From assembly GCA_047967505.1 (NCBI GenBank), contig CM106540.1: 64,000 nt of DNA; one strand, written 5' to 3'. The stretch comes from Dipteris shenzhenensis. Taxonomy: Eukaryota > Polypodiophyta > Polypodiopsida > Gleicheniales. The notes under the pieces were generated by a model. It had not been told where the DNA came from and did not search any database. It saw only the letters and a program-made list of their open reading frames with translations. Position numbers and translations under genes: made by a program. Below, in pieces: positions 36,188 to 46,806 of this stretch (the first letter of the stretch is position 1; each line of letters starts with the position of its first letter).

Positions 36188-38352
36188 GGTGCAAACAATG
36201 TACTCAAAAAGTGTCCTGGAAAACTCTATATGAATCAACTGCAAATACACTGAAGATGCCAAGTGAAATCTCTGTACCGTCGGTGAAGATAGAACTGCAG
36301 TAAATAAGATCTGACCTGTGTTACAAGGCTTGTGGCAATGATGTCGGGAATAGCCAAGAGGCTTTACAAGGCTAAAAAAATGATGTGCACGATGCCGTGA
36401 GATAGCCAAATAGGCTTTACAATGGTGGCATGTGTGTGTGAAATCAAGTGCTATCTGCCCACTGAACCAATCTGCAATGCCTCTGAACTCTGAAGTCTGC
36501 TCACTGAACTGATGAACGTAAGGTTTCAGGTAATGTAATGATGTGAAATCGGATGTGAGCGTATGGACTGACTCCGAGTAGGTACTAGTCGGGAATTTCG
36601 GGCATGGCTTAGATTGGCAACTTGGGGAATTCAAAGCGTCCCCTCTATGGCGATCTAGTCTACTCTGATCTAGATCTAAACCAACCGTCGATCGATGAAA
36701 GAGCAGCAAATAATAACTTTTCTTTTGTTCTTTTTAAGTGCTGGGTCAGATGCGTCGATGTAGAGGCAAATGTGCGTGAAGGAAGTGGTTTTGTCGGCGA
36801 GGCTCAAATGTGAGTGTAACTTGCGCCGAAATGTGCGCGTGATGTAACGACCACGTAGAGCACGAAAAACCAAGCGACTTTCCTTTTTGGAGCACCCTCA
36901 AATTCTTCCTGGATCAAGAGATACAACTTGATCTAGGTGGAGGGGCAAAAGGAGTGCAAATGGTGCTCAATGATGATGTGTCACTGTGAGTCACATGCAG
37001 TGATGATGTGGCACTGTGCTTAGCAAGAGGTGTGCCAGTGAAGCTCTGTGCTGAGGTGGCAGGAGTGTACACATGCAGTGTGTGCACAGTGTGCCTGGCA
37101 AGAGACTGTGCCTGCAGGGGTCAGTGCTGACTGGACTGCTGAGGTGGCAGTGCTGAGGTGGCACAAATGATGTCAACAGGGTGACATGGCAATGCTGACA
37201 TGGCACTAATGATGTGGCAGGTGATGTGGCAGAATGACGTGGCAAGATAGGGTGATGACGTGGCTCCGATGGTGACGTGGCATTGATAACATGGACTGCT
37301 GACCTGTGGAAATGTCAAATAGCAGATCCGATGTGCTCAACGTGTAGAGCATGATCTGGCGAGCATTTTTGCTTTTTGGATCACCTCCAAATTCCACCTG
37401 GATTGAAAGATAGAGCCCACGGAAGAATATGACCTCAAGTGTGCTAAAAAATGCACTGATGATGTGGCCTGTGTGTGCATATGCTGGAGCACACAGTGTG
37501 CCTGTGAAGCACACTTGCTGAGGTGGCACAGTGGGCTGGCACTGCCATGTGTCACATGAGGTGGCAGTAGTGAAGGGTTAACTGTGGTTAAGGCTAACCA
37601 ACCCTGGGAGGATAACCTAACCTCTGGTTATCTTAAGCTAACCCAAGTGAAAGGCTATCTGCCACGTGTCAGCTAGTGGTGAGGTGAGAGAATGTAGAGA
37701 GAGAATAGTTATGGCTCTCTGACGTCCACGGCGAGAAGGCGACGGAGTCGGACGTTTCGCAGGAGTCTGTCGTTGCGGAGGTGAGCGTTGCAACTATAGG
37801 TTGGCGATGGCGAGACGGATTAGAGAGCTTGGCGTTGCGCTTGAAGCTGGTGTAGGGGCTTCTGTAGTAGAGGAGCCGTGGCGCGCATGTGTCTCTCGCT
37901 GCACGTAGCTCGTATGAGTCTTGAAGGCTGCCTCGTTGTAGAAGATGGCTAGAGGTTGAAGAGGCACTGCTCGTAGTGGAGTCGATGGGAAGATACACAG
38001 CCTTGCTGAGCGTGGACGTTACTGAGTCTGCTAGTTGTGAGCCACCGTGATATTGGAGCCTTTACTGCTGTGGACGAGGCACTGTGGAGCCGCTTTGCTG
38101 AGGATGCTTGGGCTTCAGCATGTCGTTGTAAGAGCCTCACGGGCTAGAGTAGGAGCTTGGAGCTTCTACACTGATGCAGGTGCAATGCAGAGGCTCGTTA
38201 GAGCCGTGATGGAAGGTCGTAGAGGAGCGCCATTTGTAGATGAGGCACCCTGAGGGAGCCGATCGTCGACTGCAGTGCTAGAATTAGTCGTTGAGGGCAG
38301 AGGCCATTGAGGGTCACTGCTGTGAAGCCCGTTGAGTTGTAGAAGAGGCCGC
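36188..38352 (-). other. Long untranslated leader of element C, part 1
   Basis: No gene is supported here; scattered open frames are unconserved in look. The stretch 36950-37290 is rich in 'gatgatgtggcac' and 'gaggtggcag' repeats and holds three exact TGACGTGGC sites. Two homologous blocks occur: about 36875-36990 and 37370-37470 both have 'ttttggagcacc/atcacctc.aattc..cctgg'. The part nearest D (37670-38350) is GC-richer and rich in 'gtagagg' motifs. Confidence 0.5.
37235..37281. promoter_or_regulatory. Cluster of three TGACGTGGC (bZIP-type ACGT) sites
   Basis: Exact TGACGTGGC occurs at 37235-37243, 37256-37264 and 37273-37281, with several near copies (TGATGTGGC) just before. The motif combines the half-sites bound by plant bZIP factors (TGACG and ACGTGGC). 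It sits in the leader of element C. Whether it acts on the element is inference. Confidence 0.4.
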
Positions 38353-38641
38353 TGTTGGAACACTGAAAGGAAAGAGTAGAGTGGACACAAAATCAAAATA
38401 CTTGCATATAGAATGAAGAAGAAAGAGGTCCTTAAGTAGGCACCTCATACAAGGTCACTGACATCACTGATGACCTCAAAGCTCCACAATCATCTCCTCA
38501 ATCTGCTCCTAGATTCACTCAATCATCCTATGTGGCTTTTCCACCACCTAACTGTGCTTGTGGGCACCTAACTGTGCCTCTAGCACTCACACATAGAAAC
38601 ATAAGGTGTGCCTGAGGCATACACCTTGAGATATCCCAACA
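38353..38641 (-). repeat. 3' LTR of element D
   Basis: The LTR is 289 bases and about 99% identical to the copy at 40693-40981 by eye. On the plus strand it begins TGTTGGAACAC and ends TATCCCAACA. Confidence 0.93.
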
Positions 38642-39016
38642 AACCCCCCCTCAAGGAAATGCCTCAGGCTATGTCAAGGATACATCTAGTCTCATAGTTT
38701 CTCATGCCATCTCATGGTGGTCAAGGATAAATCTATGGCTAGGTTCTCATGCTAGCAAGGGTTCCCTTGGGTGTAAGGTTAACAGAAAGGGATACAAACA
38801 GACCTTCCAATGGTTATCTCCCCTACATGTACATGCACACAATGTCTGTAGGAGGTACCATGGAACAAAACATACACATGGCCTACATCATAAGGTGACC
38901 AGAGGTGTTTACAAAACACACAACACACAATAGTTTATTTTCATTCATTTTGGAGGACTATCCAAGCTGAGTACCTTGACATAAAAAGAGAGATCTGGAG
39001 CATACATAGAGATGAT

Positions 39017-39836
39017 TTAAAATGCATAATCTTCATGGGATGCCTCATCTTGTGGAGGCAAATTCACTGTAAGTAGATTTGCATTTTCTGTCTTTGCTTT
39101 GTCTCTGCAAAACTTCTCACTATGGTTGTTTTTGCCACAGTGCTTGCATGGATTAACTTTGAAGCAGTCCTTTGAAAGGTGATTTGTCTTTCCACAGTGA
39201 TTGCAAGGAGAATACTTGCCCTTCTGGAATTTCATAACATAAGCAGTGTCATTGCCTTTCCTTAACTCCATATGTCTTTCTTCTTCTTGGAGAGCTGAGA
39301 TAATGCCTTCAAGGTTTGGATTGGGAAGATTCTTCAAAGTGCTAACAATGTGATCAAAACTTTCAGGCATACTCTTAAGTAGCACTGCCATAGCATCATC
39401 AGGGGTGATAGGAGAGTTGATAGAAGCTAACTGAGTCATAAGACTCCGCATATAGTTGACATGAGCAGCTAAAGTAGTATCACTTGCCATCTTTAATTCA
39501 AAGAAAGAGATTTTAAGTGATAGTTTAGATATGTGAGAGCTTGCACCAAAAATCAAATCTAGCTTCCGATGGAGACTCCAAGTCAGATATATGATGTATG
39601 TAATCATCACCCAAAGCTAAAGCAATTATACCATATGCTTTTTCTTCTCTTGCTGGATCCCTTGCCGGTCGTGTTGGAGCTGAAGATTCTCCAGCATTTG
39701 AGGCCGTAGAAGAAGCGGTAGGAGTAGGTTTGACAAGTCCCCATAAGTTCTCCCGCATCAATGCAAATTTCACCTTCATTTGCCATGTATGGAAGCCCTT
39801 TCCATTGAACTTCTCAAGATTATATAAGGTAGCCAT
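39017..39836 (-). pseudogene. Element D gag with two zinc knuckles
   Basis: The start is the ATG at 39836 (MATLYNLEKFNGKGFHTWQM). The first part includes LEKFNGKGFHTWQMKVKFAL, the usual copia gag opening, and an Ala/Pro/Ser insertion. A frameshift near 39560 moves to the frame that continues with MASDTTLAAHVNYMRSLM and ALQEEERHMELRKGN. It ends with two adjacent CCHC knuckles, CNHCGKTNHLSKDC and CKHCGKNNHSEKFC, and terminates at 39017. Its product would package RNA. As it stands it is disrupted by the frameshift. Confidence 0.85.
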
Positions 39837-40692
39837 GAGAGGGTCTAACCCAGATATTGGGCAGTGTCTATCTCTCTTACAAGGCAAAAAGAACTGAAAT
39901 ACTTCCAAAGTATAGGCACTTGATGTAGCAAATAGTAGTGACTAGTTTTCAAAACAATGATGCTACTTTTGCATGCTTCATAGGAGTGGATGAAATAAAC
40001 ACTTTCCAATCACAACCAGGTCTAGCAAGTCAAAACAAAACTGAAGCAACACTTGTAGTGAAGTTATTGAAAACTTCAAAAGACCAGAAATGCTAGAGTA
40101 GCATTTTATGTAGCATCATTTTCAAAAGTATGTCAAAACTATCAAAACTAGAGAGCTGAACTTGGAGGGCTCATATCACACTCTTCAAAGCAAAAGAAAG
40201 GGGGCTTTCTGAGGCAAAAGAAAGCTGGTATACCACAGTAGATCCTCTGGGAAGAAGAGGCGAAAATATGCGTCAGGTCGCCTTCACCTTCTTGAACAAA
40301 GTTGACTGGTTTTTCTCTATTTTCTCCTTCAATATGTAGCCATTGCTGCTCAGATTTCAGCACAAGGTAGCTCTAGGTATGGAGAAGCTTGCCCTGGAAG
40401 GAATTAGACAAAGACAGAGCAGGCGTAGAGAACTTGCAGCAGAGAACTTCGACGATCTTCCTGTAATGGCGACGAGCAGACGCAATGATTCGTCGATTCC
40501 TTGCAGCCAGGAGTTCGCCCCAACTAGGTGGATCTTCAGCTAGAAGGGCGTGGTAAATGAGTGAGAATTGGAGGAGAACAAGCTTAAGCAAGTTTTTGGA
40601 AGAAGAGGGAGAGATGGTGAAGAAGAAGAAGAAGATGATGATGATGATGTGGCAAAAATGGGCTCAAGGGGGATCAAATGGCTCTGATACCA

Positions 40693-40981
40693 TGTTGGAA
40701 CACTAAAAGGAAAGAGTAGAGTGGACACAAAATCAGAATACTTGCATATAGAATGAAGAAGAAAGAGGTCCTTAAGTAGGCACCTCATACAAGGTCACTG
40801 ACATCACTGATGACCTCAAAGCTCCACAATCATCTCCTCAATCTGCTCCTAGATACACTCAATCATCCTATGTGGCTTTTCCACCACCTAACTGTGCTTG
40901 TGGGCACCTAACTGTGCCTCTAGCACTCACACATAGAAACATAAGGTGTGCCTGAGGCATACACCTTGAGATATCCCAACA
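40693..40981 (-). repeat. 5' LTR of element D
   Basis: This is the partner of 38353-38641. The 844 bases between it and the gag start (39837-40680) are leader with a gaagaa/gatgat-rich stretch near 40615-40650. Confidence 0.93.
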
Positions 40982-40986
40982 GCCGC

Positions 40987-41551
40987 CTGTGGAGAGGAGG
41001 TCGTGATGGTCGTTGGAGACCATAGAACCTGTAGAGCAGTGTATGTCGAGCCCGGAGCTCCATGGGCTCCTTCGATGGAGCCTGCACTAAGTCACGACTG
41101 CTAGCAGAAGCTGCTAGGTAGGGGTGCTGCTAACCGATGAAGAAGAGATCCTCTCAAGAAAACCTTACAGAAACTTAGAGGCTCAGAAATGAACCTTTCT
41201 CTCTCACAAAACCTTACAAGATCTCTCAAAGAAATCTACGAAGTTTCAGAACAGCATAACTTGACCTCCATGAAGCGGAATGGAGAGATTTTTGATCCAA
41301 AACAGAGACGAGAAGGGGCTCTACGATGAGAGCTAACTGAGAGATGAAGATGCCTCATGAAAGAGGGCTTGTTGCCTTGACGGAACAAGGGCTTGTGCCT
41401 TGACGGAGCAAGGGCTTGACTCTCTCTCGACGGAAATCTCTCTCAATGGAAGATGCTCACAATCACTCAAGAGAACTCTCAATCTCACAATCTCTCTCAC
41501 ACTCTCAAGAATCTAAATGTCTCAGAAGAAGACAAGGAAGCTCTGATACCA
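40987..41551 (-). other. Leader of element C, part 2, with primer site
   Basis: This stretch rejoins the leader interrupted by D and ends in the tRNA-Met primer site next to the 5' LTR. It holds no gene. Confidence 0.6.
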
Positions 41552-41808
41552 TGACAAAATATGAAGAGGGGAGAGGAGAAGAGTGGAGATGAGGAGAGAG
41601 GGCACATCTAGAGAGCACACCACAAATGACTAACTGTACACTAGAATTAGTTGAAAAAATAGAATATATACAAACTCTTTTAGGGTTAAGGTTAGGGGAT
41701 CTAACCCTTTCCTTTATAGCACTCTATAAGGTTAGTGCTATGCACATATGATCACGTGATGGTGCTATGCACACATGATCACATGATGTTGAGCGTGAAC
41801 TCTCAACA
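41552..41808 (-). repeat. 5' LTR of element C
   Basis: This is the partner of 31574-31830, with the same length and about 1% difference. Confidence 0.93.
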
Positions 41809-41813
41809 CACCA

Positions 41814-43448
41814 TTGATGAGGAACCATTCGAACACCGCCGGTCCAAGAGATTAGAGGAGTAAAGAAGGGCGTAGGAACACTTGGTCAACTACGCTTTGA
41901 TGACAGATGTGATTCATGTTGAAGAACCCAAGTGTCTTGAAGAGGCACATGGTGATGATAGGTGGATGGAGGCTATGCAATCGAAGTATGGCTCCATAAT
42001 GAAGAACAACACTTGGGACCTTGTGGATCGACCACCAAAATGCAAGGTGATCGACACCAAGTGGGTGTACAAGACCAAGTACAAGTCCGATGGCATGTTG
42101 GATAAGTACAAGGCTCGGCTCATGGCAAAAGGATTCACACAAGTAGATGGTTTTGATTATCAAGATACGTTTGCTCCCACAGCTCGACTAACCACAAATC
42201 GTAGTGTTTTGGCTTTAGCAGCATAGGAAAGTTGGCCTGTGTTTTAGATGGATGTAAAATCCGCCTTTCTAAATAAAGATCTCAAGGAGGAGGTATACGT
42301 GGAACAACCACCAAGTTTTGTGATCACCGGTTCAGAAGGTAAATTCTATAAACTGAAGAAGGCACTTTACGGGTTGAAACAGGCCCCACGAGCATGGTAC
42401 GAGTAGATTGATGCCTACTTTTTGCAAAATGGGTTCAAGAGAGCCCATCTAATTCAAATTTGTATATCTACAGAGAAGGAGGCAGATGTATGATCGTGGT
42501 CCTTTATGTGGATGACCTTGTCATAACAGGGAATCATGAAGAGAAGATCTCGTAGACAAAGCATTTGCTAGGAAGAGATTTTGAAATGACAGACCTCGGA
42601 CTGATGCATTTCTGTTTGGGGATTGAAGTTTGGCAAGAGCCAAAACAGATCTTCATTTCACAACTAAAGTATGTTGGAGAGATACTGAAAGCATTTGGCC
42701 TGACTGAGTGCAAGATAGTTGGCACCCCTATGGAGGTTGACGTGAAGCTCTCAAATAAGGATTCATCACCGCTGGTGGATGAAGCGAAGTACAGAAGGCT
42801 TGTGGGCAGTTTGATTTTCTTGTGCAACACGCGGCCGGACATCAATTTTGCGACTGGTGTATTAAGCAGGTTTTCCAATAAGCCCCAGGAGAACCATTGG
42901 AGGATAGGGATGTGGGTGCTGAAATACATCAAAGGCACACTTGATTATGGCATCACCTATACCAAGGGCAACACCTTGACCAGATTCTATGACTTGGATT
43001 GTGGGCAGGAGACGTGGATAGCAGGAGATCAGTGACAGGTTACTGTTTCTCACTTGGATCTGGAGCTGTGTCATGGGTTAGTAAGAAGCAACCTACAGTT
43101 GCTCTTTCTTCTACCGAGGTTGAGTACAAATCAGCATGTTTTGCTTCTTGTGAGGTAGTGTGGTTAAGGAGGATTTTAGGGGACATGGGTGCAGTGCAGA
43201 ACAATCCTACGTAGTTGTCATGTGACAATCAAAGTTGCATGGCAATTGCCAAGAACCCTGTGTTCCATGCTTGCACAAAACACATTGAGATTCAATATCA
43301 CTTTGTATGCGAGCTCATCATGGATGGAGAGGTCGACTTGGTGTACTGTCCGACTACAGAGAATGCTGTGGACATCTTCACGAAGGCTCTTACAAGAGAC
43401 TTGTTGGAGAGGCATCTTCATCAACCTGGCATTGGGCCGAAAAAGTAA
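41814..43448 (+). pseudogene. Element A reverse transcriptase and RNase H
   Basis: The frame carries [109 protein letters not shown] and SCDNQSCMAIAKNPV, ending GPKK-stop at 43448. This is the full copia reverse transcriptase and RNase H order. Stops (for example after LALAA, in WPVF-stop-MDV, WYE-stop-ID and NNPT-stop-LS) are TAG at positions where related elements have Gln or Trp. A few frameshifts lie near 42440 and 42990. Confidence 0.87.
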
Positions 43449-43478
43449 GTTCACTTGCGGGTGGACATTAAGGAGGGG

Positions 43479-44211
43479 TGTTAGATATCAATGCTCCACT
43501 CTCATGTAACTATGTAGGAACCAGCTAACTCTACTTGTAAGCCCCCCATATGAGGAGAAGGCATTTGAGTAGCTCAGTTATCCAGTAGGTCCTGGTTTGG
43601 ACACCAGATGGGGGCCATGTGTGGCTTGATGGTTGGACCACTTTAGATAGAGTTGGCACACTGCCAACTAGGCTATATGCAAGTGTGGGATGACATCCCA
43701 TGACTAACCGCACTGAGGGTAGATGGAGCATTTCTCAAGGCAGCCCACTCTCAGGTTACAGGGCTTGTTTGGAGCCCCAGATGATCTCGTATGGCTCTGG
43801 GCGGAACGGTGATCATAGGGTAGTTGCTCTATTCTGTGCCACAGTTCTGACGTGTGGTCAGTGGCCTATTTTGGGACCAACCTCCAGTCGGTCGTTTTGG
43901 GCCAATTGGGTCGGTCTCCCAATTGGGTCTAACCGACTACGACTGGTGGCTATATAAGAGCAAGCCCATGAAGCCCATCATCATCACTAGCTACAGCAAC
44001 CCTGATTCCTTAGCATCCAGTCTCCATCCTCTATTGTTTCCAGCATGCCATCAAAGCTTCTCACATAGGAGCGCATGGTTGGGAGGTAGCGCCATCTATT
44101 GTATCAGTTTTATAGTAATCAAATTTTTGATTCTCCATACTATCTGCTTTTCTCTCTTGCATACGAGATCCTGTTATCTGTTGAGCATAGACATTGTATT
44201 GTTTTCTTACA
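43479..44211 (+). repeat. 3' LTR of element A
   Basis: The LTR is 733 bases, from TGTTAGATATCAATGC to 'gttttcttaca', followed by the target duplication GTATG. It contains 'ggctatataagag' at about 43946 as a likely TATA region, shared with the 5' copy. Confidence 0.88.
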
Positions 44212-44216
44212 GTATG

Positions 44217-44468
44217 ATTACTATAGTTGGATTACTCTTTGCTCTTACCTTCCAAGGTTTAGGACCTATGGCCTCCTCGAAGATCCAAATGTTACACCAA
44301 AAGAGGATACCCAATACATCATAGGAGATGTGTTGTATGGTAATGTAGCTAGATACATCAATAGCTCTATTCATTGTAAGGATATAACAAATACTATGTA
44401 TGTATATGACCCTAGAGTACCACCTTGGATCGAAGACACAAATGGGATATTTTACCTACTGATATGTT
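44217..44468 (+). pseudogene. SET-domain-like exon, second half
   Basis: Joined across element A, the frame carries on from FNGPKY as DYYSWITLCSYLPRFRTYG and includes GNVARYINSSIHCKDITN. This corresponds to the 'GN.ARFINHSC.PN' core of SET domains. The His and Cys of that core are Ser here, so this is a divergent SET, as in some plant proteins of uncertain activity. A TAG stands at 44466-44468, and no convincing donor follows. Confidence 0.72.
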
Positions 44469-45274
44469 AGGGTTTATTGTTGTCTACTCTCTTAGGGGTA
44501 CGTCTTTTCTTTGAGCGTCTTGATTTGAGCATATTTTTTTGAGCATGGCCTATATTGTGATTTCATAGACAATTTTATCATAACATCACACACCATTTAG
44601 TCATAAAATTACCCCAAGAAGATACTATATACATTTCTACCCCACAAAGATGCCGCTAATATCACACACCCTTTAGTCATAAAACTACCCCACAAAGATG
44701 CTATATACATTTAATTACATTTCTTTCCAATAGTATTTAGGGCTTATAAGATTCCTTTATTCACAAAACTACTTTTCATGTCTACTTCATTTCAGCACCC
44801 TCCACCTATATCATCCATCATTCATACTATCATGATAGATAGTGATTTATCGATGAAATGATTGCAAGTCACATGGTGAAGAATTTAGGGTGCAAATTTG
44901 CATGCATCTATGCCGAAACATTTACTAATTGCGTCAAGGAGATACTTTCAGATTCAATTTACCATGATGATCATTTGTACACAACTCAGTTTTGACATGC
45001 AAACCTTAACTAAGATATGACATGCTTGTCACATCTCTAGCAAATAGAAAAAGTTTTATGAAACCAACATGCTCAAAATTGAATATGTGATATTGAGATT
45101 AATATTCATGGGTACTCACATGATGTACTAATAGTTCTTCAATATGATTGCTACATCTCTAGCAAATGAAATAGGTGCAAGACACCACAAAAGTTATGCA
45201 TGTTCAATACTTGGGCATCGCAAGAAAAATGAATTGCTTGAAGGGAAAAGCTCGTGTCAAATCACTAGACTCAA
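44469..45274. other. No gene seen
   Basis: This is AT-rich sequence with two short repeats of 'cacaccctttagtcataaaa.taccccacaaagatgc' around 44588-44705. Further exons of the SET-like gene could be hidden here, but I cannot support any. Confidence 0.5.
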
Positions 45275-45931
45275 TCTTCTTTATTGATGTCATCCACATA
45301 GATATTGTGATGATGCCTTCTCTCTTTGATGGGGGCATTGAATGCAATGTCATTACACATCATCTCAGCCATAGCATCTACATAAGAAGGCAAAAAGCTA
45401 AAATAGATCAATCAATATCAATGCCTCATTGATAATAATATTCTCCAACAAATAGGTTTAAAAAGATAAAAGACGAGAGTAACATACTTACTAGTCATCT
45501 GGAAGATTAACAACCATTTCCACATCTTTGGAATCATTTAGAGTCCCATAGTTGCTTAACACATTTCCCTTTCCTTTCTGTCCATCCAAAAATGGTTGCA
45601 ATATATTCTCAATAGATAAGCATGCTCTCCCAGAATGCATGCATGCTTTTTGCATAGAACCAGTCTTAGCACCTAAGTCCACCGCATGTCCAAAAATTGG
45701 ACACAACAACACCAAGAAGTACAACATCATGCATGGAGCCTTCTCCAATGCACCTCTCCATGGAATACTCTCTCCATGTTTTATAGTCTGCTCACTTGTT
45801 GGTAAATAATGATGAAACAAACTACTTCCAAAAGCAATGCCCAATTTGGTATCAACCATGGAAGCATTTCCAGGATTACAAACACAAGACATACCATCCA
45901 GATGAAGAAGGCATAAAACCACAACATCCAC
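45275..45931 (-). pseudogene. Z: methyltransferase-like gene fragment
   Basis: On the minus strand an exon starts at 45931 directly after a strong acceptor (tctttag preceded by a T-rich tract). It runs 146 codons to a TAG at 45491 without interruption. It includes FGSSLFHHYLPTSEQTIK, IPWRGALEKAPCMMLYFL and HAVDLGAKTGSMQKACMHSG followed by RACLSIENI. The last part has the look of a methyltransferase glycine loop (D-x-x-A-x-T-G-S) with GR and an acidic residue after the next strand. The stop overlaps a donor-like ctaGTAAGT, so the exon may really end there. A possible last exon after an acceptor at 45378 reads NDIAFNAPIKERRHHHNI. Upstream exons are missing because the LINE begins near 46041. 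Confidence 0.5.
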
Positions 45932-46049
45932 CTAAAGACAAGAAAAGAATTAAACTTATGCCTAGTACAATCCATTTCATTATACAAGAGAATAAATTCT
46001 TTGAATAGATCATTATAAGACAATTGTCTATCATAGCATATGTCCAAGG

Positions 46050-46790
46050 GCTATCCCCTTGCTCCTGCGAACTCCCTCCCCTCCTCTACTCCTGTCTACC
46101 CCCCCCTCGCGCTGCGCGGCCCTCCCCTCCACCTCCTCCCTCACTGCTGCCCCTGCGTGGCCCTCCGCCCCCTCTCCTCCCCCTCCGCCCGTCGCTCCGC
46201 TCCTCCCCCTCTCCACGCTCTGCTCGCCCCCGCTTCCCGCTCCACTCCTCCCCTCTCCGCCCATCGCTCCCCCCCGCTTCGCTCCTCCCCGCTCCTCTCT
46301 GCTCCTCCCCTCTTCGCATTTAGCTCCCCCACCCGCCTCTACCCCCTCGCATTGTGCTACCAACCCCCCCGCCCCCTCCTGCCCCTCCCCGCTTTGGTGC
46401 TATGCTGCCCCCCCCTTCCCTCCCTTCCTCACCTCTCCTCCCCACCCCCTCTCGTGTGGCGCTACCACACCTTCCTTTCCCCTTCCTCTCACCCCCCCTG
46501 CGCTGCGCTGCCCCCCCCCCCTTCCCTCCCTTCCTCACCTCTCCTCCCCACCCCCTCTCGTGCGGCGCTACCACACCTTTCTTTCCCCTTCCTCTCACCC
46601 CCCCTGTGCTGCGCTGCCCCCCCCCTCTCTTTCTCCTCCTTCTTCCTCCGCCACCTACCCCTTCGTCACCACCTCTCTCCCCCCCCGCTTCCTCATACCT
46701 CTCCATCCCTCCTTCTTCCCTCCCCCGCCTCAATCCCCCATCCCCGCCTCTTTCGTTTCCTTCTCCTTCCCCCGCCTTTAGAGCGTTCAC
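46050..46790 (+). repeat. C-rich LINE 5' region with about 106-base tandem units
   Basis: The region is almost wholly C/T on the plus strand. A unit starting 'cttccctcccttcctcacct' at 46415 and running through 'tctcgtgtggcgctaccaca' is repeated from 46521 with few changes. Weaker copies flank it. Open frames here are low complexity. Tandem 5' units with promoter activity are known for some L1 elements; whether this is a promoter is inference. Confidence 0.65.
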
Positions 46791-46806
46791 AGTTAGTCAG
46801 TGCGAT

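Larger units (their letters stand above)
38353..40981 (-). mobile_element. Element D: gag-only LTR retroelement inside C's leader
   Basis: LTRs 38353-38641 and 40693-40981 (289 bases, TGTTGGAACACT to ATCCCAACA) differ at about three positions. The target duplication GCCGC is at 38348-38352 and 40982-40986. The primer site (complement of GGCTCTGATACCA, 40680-40692) and the polypurine tract (TTGAGGGGGGG in minus sense, beside 38641) abut the LTRs. The interior encodes only a gag (39836-39017); no protease, integrase or reverse transcriptase is found. It therefore needs enzymes from another copia element. Confidence 0.93.
31574..41808 (-). mobile_element. Element C: nearly intact Ty1/copia retrotransposon carrying element D
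   Basis: Identical-length LTRs (31574-31830 and 41552-41808, 257 bases) differ at about three positions. Target sites CGCCA (31569-31573) and CACCA (41809-41813) match at four of five bases. The primer site is the complement of AAGCTCTGATACCA at 41538-41551. The polypurine tract is 'cttgagggaagg' in minus sense beside the 3' LTR. Gag-pol occupies 31919-36187. The leader is unusually long (36188-38352 plus 40987-41551) and hosts D. This is among the youngest insertions in the window. Confidence 0.92.
22905..44211 (+). mobile_element. Element A: Ty1/copia LTR retrotransposon, host of a nested cluster
   Basis: LTRs at 22905-about 23638 and 43479-44211 begin TGTTAGATATC. The target duplication GTATG is at 22900-22904 and 44212-44216. 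Removing the whole nest plus one GTATG rejoins the SET-like exon in frame. Coding remnants on the plus strand are at 23694-25278, 30783-31573 and 41814-43448, in copia order (gag, protease, integrase, reverse transcriptase, RNase H). Elements B (25279-30777) and C (31574-41808, with D inside) interrupt it. Polypurine tract AAGGAGGGG precedes the 3' LTR. By eye the LTRs differ at about 10% of positions, making A the oldest member of the nest. Confidence 0.9.

Noticed and set aside
36622-38396. Several 60-110-codon frames in the leader of element C
   Set aside because: They have no domain, no consistent strand and no conserved start; they fall in repeat-rich leader sequence.
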